Translations under genes and position numbers: made by a program
Shown here: piece after piece, positions 53,601 to 59,600 of the stretch
How the letters are laid out: each line of letters opens with the position of its first letter
Position numbering within the stretch: the stretch's first letter is position 1
Notes under the pieces: model-generated
Database searches by the model: none
Told to the model about the DNA's origin: nothing
The model's input: only the letters and a program-made list of their open reading frames with translations
Origin: Corbicula japonica
Lineage: Eukaryota; Mollusca; Bivalvia; Venerida; Cyrenidae
DNA: 64,000 nt
Reading direction: 5' to 3'
Assembly (NCBI GenBank): GCA_038501625.1
Contig: JAZAYU010000008.1
Span: forward strand, 7,750,938-7,814,937

Positions 53601-56600
53601 TCCAACTTGCCGAAATAGGTTAACCATTTTTTTAAGTACAAAAAGGGGAGATAACACCAGAAATAAGGTACCCAGAGTTATGTAACTTGTCAGGGTCATG
53701 ACCTGTGAACTGTTAAGTAAGTGTGTAAACTTTCATGCCAATGCTCTTTGTAGAAATTCAGAAAGATCCAACTTGCCGAAAAATGTTAACCGGACGGACG
53801 GACGGACGGTTCAATCACTAGATGCCGGGGGCATAAAAATGTTTTATATTTATAGTGTTACCTGTCTATTGAGGGTGGCATTTAGCAGCCAATCTACTAC
53901 ATCAGATGACAAGTTCAGATTTTGATCCAGTATTTGTTGTCTTAATGTGGCCGGATTGATCACTCTGTTTCCTAGAGTAAAATTACCTGAAAAAGAGAAG
54001 TGTACAATTTAACCAGTTTCCAGACTACAGGCATATGAATAAAAAGTCAGTAGTTGCTATAAAGGTCCAGTATGAGCTGAACCTGTCCTGCAGCTTCTTA
54101 CCCTTATACAGCCATTTTGAGTGTTATTGTAATACATGTTAACAAACAGGATTTTGTCGGAGCAGGTGCTAGGTGCATGATGAATGGACATGATTTAAGC
54201 TGGTGCTAAGGTGCTGGATGATTGGATTTAAAACAAGCTGTTGCTAAGGGAATGATGACTGGCTTCTGTGCTAGGGTCATGATGACTAGATTCTATGCAA
54301 GCTGGTGCTTGGGACATGACGAATAGATTCCATGTGAGCTTGTACTAGGGGCATGATCACTGAATTCCATGCCAACTGTTGCTAGGGACATGATGACTAG
54401 ATTCCTTTCGAGCTGGTGCTAGGGGCATGAACACTTCCATGCGTGCTGGTGCCAGGGGCATGATCACTTCCATGCGTGCTGGTACCAGGGGCATGATCAC
54501 TTCTATGCGAGCTGGTGCCAGGGGCATGATCACTTCCATGCGTGCTGGTACGAGGGGCATGATCACTTCTATGAGAGCTGGTGCCAGGGACATGATGACT
54601 TGATTCCATGTGAGCTGGGGAAACAACAAGAAGATTCTGTCCAAGCCACTGCATCCAGTCTGAGATTGTGGTTGGGACATGATCACTGGATTCATTGTGG
54701 CCCCCAGAATACCGATCCACCATATATTCTTGTCGTAAATGACCCATAAAATCACCCTAATTGACAAACATGTGATAAGTTCTGCTGCTTAATCCACTAT
54801 ACACTTGTATAGGATATCGACAATTAGAAAATGTGCCATAAGGGAGTAATGGACACTGACTGGGGTGGGAGGAGTGAAATGAGGGATACATGAGTACCCG
54901 AATGTGGAGAATAGTCAACTTAGGGGACAAACTCATGTTTGGTGAACAAGGACCTATTGGGAATTTAAAAATTTAGAATTGCTGGCTGCCAGGCTGTATA
55001 ATTCCAGCAGTATTTCTATTTGCTATCAAAGCTGACACAAAAACAAATCACTTAAATATCACCTACCTACAGCTGTTCCATCATATATCTTTTGGGCAAG
55101 TCCAGCCAATATATTTAGGTCATTGATGGTATCAGATATCAGCTCTACATCTACCTCGCTGTTTAAAATCTCTTCCAATGCTATAAAAGCTTCCGTTAGT
55201 CTGTAATATTGGTATAAACAATTACTGATTCAACAAGTACTAAAATGGTTAAGAGAGAAAACAAGAGCCAAAGATCATAAACCTGAGTTTAGAGACCTGT
55301 CTCTTATATCAAGCATCTGACCAGTCGCCATTTCAGCCAATCAGATGCATGAGATTTGCAACTGCTCTCCAGTTTAAGTTTTATGATCTTTGAGACAGAT
55401 CATAACATTTTCTAATAGAGACATTAGTAACTAACACATAACAACACTGGTTTTCATTTTACATCTTACGAAAAACTTTCAAAGAATTGTATGTAAATAT
55501 TAGGGATCAATGATTATCCTGATATTAGGATCATGGGATTTACAGATTGAATCTGGCATCCAGTTATTCATTTACAAACACTTAATTTGATATATTGGTC
55601 ATTTTGCTAATTGATGTTTCTGCTATCATTTTTCATTCAAGTATCCGCAGGTGTAACAGATCATTGAGTGGCGATGACACATCACAGTCTGAAAATGTGC
55701 TAATGCATGGTGGTATATACATGTGTAAGAACTTGCAAATTTACAGGCAATGTTTGAAGCTCCTTCTTATCCATTTTAATATTTATCTTAAATTTCATTT
55801 GATCGGTTTAATTGAGAACTGATATAGATATAAGTATATAAACATTTAACAGGTTTCTCGGTATAGATCAGTTGCTCACATAATATTATGTCCATTTAAA
55901 TTCTATAAAATTATCGAGGAATTGATTTTTTTATTTGATCTTGCAATGTTGACTTATTAACATTTACGTTCTAAACAAATTATCTTTAATGCTTTCCAAT
56001 GTACAATATATAGGGAATTAAAATTATCAAATGTTTTATGTTCATGTTTAATCTAATAATGTAATAATTAAAATTATGAAGCACATTTTGTCAAGCATGT
56101 CTATGGAAAAAACAATTTAATACTGTCCACGGAAATGACAGTTTCATCATACACAAATACTACAACAATATAACTGTTAACAAAGTTTCATATTCTAGAT
56201 ATCTTGATATCCATTTGGATCATTCAATGGATATCTGAATCCCAAATTTGGTATCCATTGACGTACCTAGTAAATATTAACTTGTTGATATTACTTGCTC
56301 AGAATGCTAAACTTATTAGCACGATTCAAAAATAGTATTATAGATATAAGACAAACTGTGTGAAAGTATTGAGCACTATTCTATTCCCTTACAATCAAAG
56401 AATACTTTAATTCTGAAAAATCTTCAATGCTTGCTGTGGTATTATATTTCACATCAGTCTGATTTTCAGGTTTTTCACCCTAGGTAATGTGTACAAAATA
56501 AAACCCCAGCAAAACCACACCATTGAATATCTTATGCTGTAATATAACTGCATGAATTTACAATCCCATGTAAGTGTCATTTGTGCCTTGTTCATGAAAA

Positions 56601-59600
56601 AGTTGAAAATTATATGATACAACAGTATATTGGGGCAATATATTTTGTAATGGTGAATGGGGATCCAAACACACCCAGATTGTGAAAACGATCCAGCAAC
56701 TCCTGGTAGTGCATCAGTAGTGGGCTTCTCGTGGCATGTGTTGTTAAAGGTGCACATGAATGACTGTAAGAAAGGTAGAATCCCTGCTGAGGGCATTGCT
56801 TTGGCATCAAAATGACCTGAAAAATAGAACAATAAGAAACTTTGATTCCCACTACAATATTAACAGATTTTCTTTAACCCTTACATCCATAGAAACACCT
56901 TTATTGCAAGGGAGAACAGTTTAGATCCACTCGGGCCTATGGCTTAATCTATTCCTGATGATTGTACTTCTAGCTTGTGTGATTACTTTCTGGTGGCATT
57001 TACTGTACCATATCATGCAAGTGAATAGTCTGTACTGTCATCCTAATTAAATAGTAGTGGTAGCTATATCAGTTTTTAAATCTGTTCAAGTTCTATTCAA
57101 AACAAGTCATGTGATGCAGTCAGCCCAGAAATTTTATCTGTTGCTAAGTCAGTAAACTATTTGACATTTCTTTGCATTTTGTTCTACCTTTCATTTCATG
57201 TTTTCAAGAATCAGGTGAGCAATATAGGACCATTTGGCCCTCTTGTAAGCCTTGTAAGCTTTAGAATATTTCTTACAGCTTTAAAGTGTACTTACAAGTG
57301 TGCATTTATAATCAACAATTGAAGCTCATGTTGTAACTAGTTTCACCCTTTCCTCCATATATACGCATAGTTATGCATGTGCGACCAGTGTAGATCCAGA
57401 TCAGCCAGCACATCTGTGCTGTCTGATCAGGATCTGCTGGTCACATTTTGGTCAGAAATAACCAAAGGAATCAAAAAGCGAACAGTTTAGATCCTGATCA
57501 GATGGCATGGATGTGTCGGTTGATCTGGATCTACACTGTTTGCCTATGAAATAAAGGTGACTGTTTCTATGGAGGAAAGGGTTAAACAGGTATAAAGATA
57601 CTTACATTCTCCATGTTTCACTTTAAGGTCTGGCTTAGTTGCTCTTACTATCAGTAGAATCAAGAACAAAGCCAAGGGAAACACTATCTCTGCAACAAGC
57701 CGCAACTGTAACAGTAATTTAAATGATGTATTTCAGCAATTCTTCTGCATGGACATTTGTCTGTTTGTTGTATAACAGTTTTCATCAGTGATATAAAAAG
57801 AACTAAACATGCTTTTTGAGTGTCCCAGGATGCTCAACTTAGTAAAAGAATGGGGCATAAATATTTCAAATGAGATGTTAACCCATAGATATTAACTAAA
57901 TCAAAAACCCATGTTACATAAGAAATATTATTTTAATGTTTGATGAAGATACATTAGGAAATGGCAAAGTTGAAGCCAGCAATTAAGTTTGTTGTCATAA
58001 GCAATAAAAGTGTTAAGCTTAACAAAAACATATTAAGAAACGATAGTTATTAAATATGGAGTTTTCCTGACGGAATGACTGACTGACAAAGTGATTGCCT
58101 TTCCTTTGAAGAGCAATGCAACAAAAATGTTTCATGGTAACCAAACTGAAGTATACCCTGATTAATAAATTTATGACCTTCATTATTCATGGTTACTTTA
58201 TCTTTTTAACTGTACCTAATAGCTTTGTCTTTTTTTTAAGCACATAGCACATAGGTGCCTTCTCATCAAGAACATCATTGTTTGCTTTTGATTCATTACA
58301 TTACTTCTGACCAAAAAGAAACCAGTATAGATTCAGATCAGATGGCACTGATGTGCCAGCTGATATTCTACAAATTTTACACTGGCCCCCTATCTGATAA
58401 AAGGTGTATCCGAGCATTAACCTTTTACTCCATATGTGTGCCTTCTACCTTAACCGCAGATCCAGACCAGCTGGCACATCAGTGCCAACTGATTAAATTT
58501 GATCTACAATTTTCACTTCTCTGTCAAAAATAAACTACTTACTCTAAAAGGGAACACAGTAGATCCTGATTAGATATTACAAATGTGCAACCTGATCTAG
58601 ATCTACAATGTTCACCCTTGGCAAAATGTGGATTAAAACATTGATTTAAAGGCAAGACCTTGATCTTAAAGGGAGCACAGTAGATCGTAATCAGACATTA
58701 CAAATGTGCCACCTGATCTAGATCTACACTGGCAAAAAAGTTGATTAAAACATTGATTTAAAGCCAGACCTTTAATTTACACAAATTCTCAAGGTAAAGT
58801 GTTAGGCACTGAATTAGTTCCAAAAACTGGCTTTCTTTCATTTTTTTTATTACATGCAAAAATAGATTATAAAATAAATAGGGATGTTAAGTTATTGACT
58901 GAATAGTTTTTTGCAAGTTTCTGATCTGAATTTTGACTGGTAGTGAAGGTGTTTTAGGCATTTCAAGTAGTAATGTAGTTCTCAAATACCATTCTTTCTC
59001 CAAATCAGTTTGTATTTTACAGCAGTCAATAGTAAATTATACCATGCAAATAGTGTGCTGTTACAGAGATCTCGATGTCAGACTGATCTACAAAGAGGAC
59101 AGATTTTTGCCAATAATTTAATATCGTGACTACCTGAACAATAATAGTACACCTTTAAATTTTGAATCATACAGTTTGTAAATTTGTCATGATGAAAAAT
59201 CAATTACAAGTTTTTCTTGATACACTAGCTTTTAACCCTTTCCTACATATATACATTGACACATGTTTAATACATGTGCAACCTGTGTAGATCCAAATCA
59301 ACCAGCACATCTGTGCCATCTGATTTGGATCTGTATAGTCAAATCTTGGTCTGATATAACCTAAATGATTTAAATGAGAATCTTGATGTAGATTCTGCCC
59401 AGACAGCAGACAGACTATCTGTTAAAAGATTAAGCCTGCATGTCCGTACATTTATTTTGTTATATGTTGTTTTTGAGAATTTATACCATGCATATTATTC
59501 CTATACAAATGCAGGAAGGGTTTAAAACCCCTTTCTTACAGGAAACATGATACTTTGTTTACCCCCAACACTTGCATTTAAATGCGTATATGGAGTAAGG

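Noticed and set aside
54357..54767. 136-codon minus-strand open frame with 11-residue repeats
   Set aside because: The repeats follow from a 33-bp minisatellite, the frame overlaps no ABCA exon, and alternative frames are open as well.
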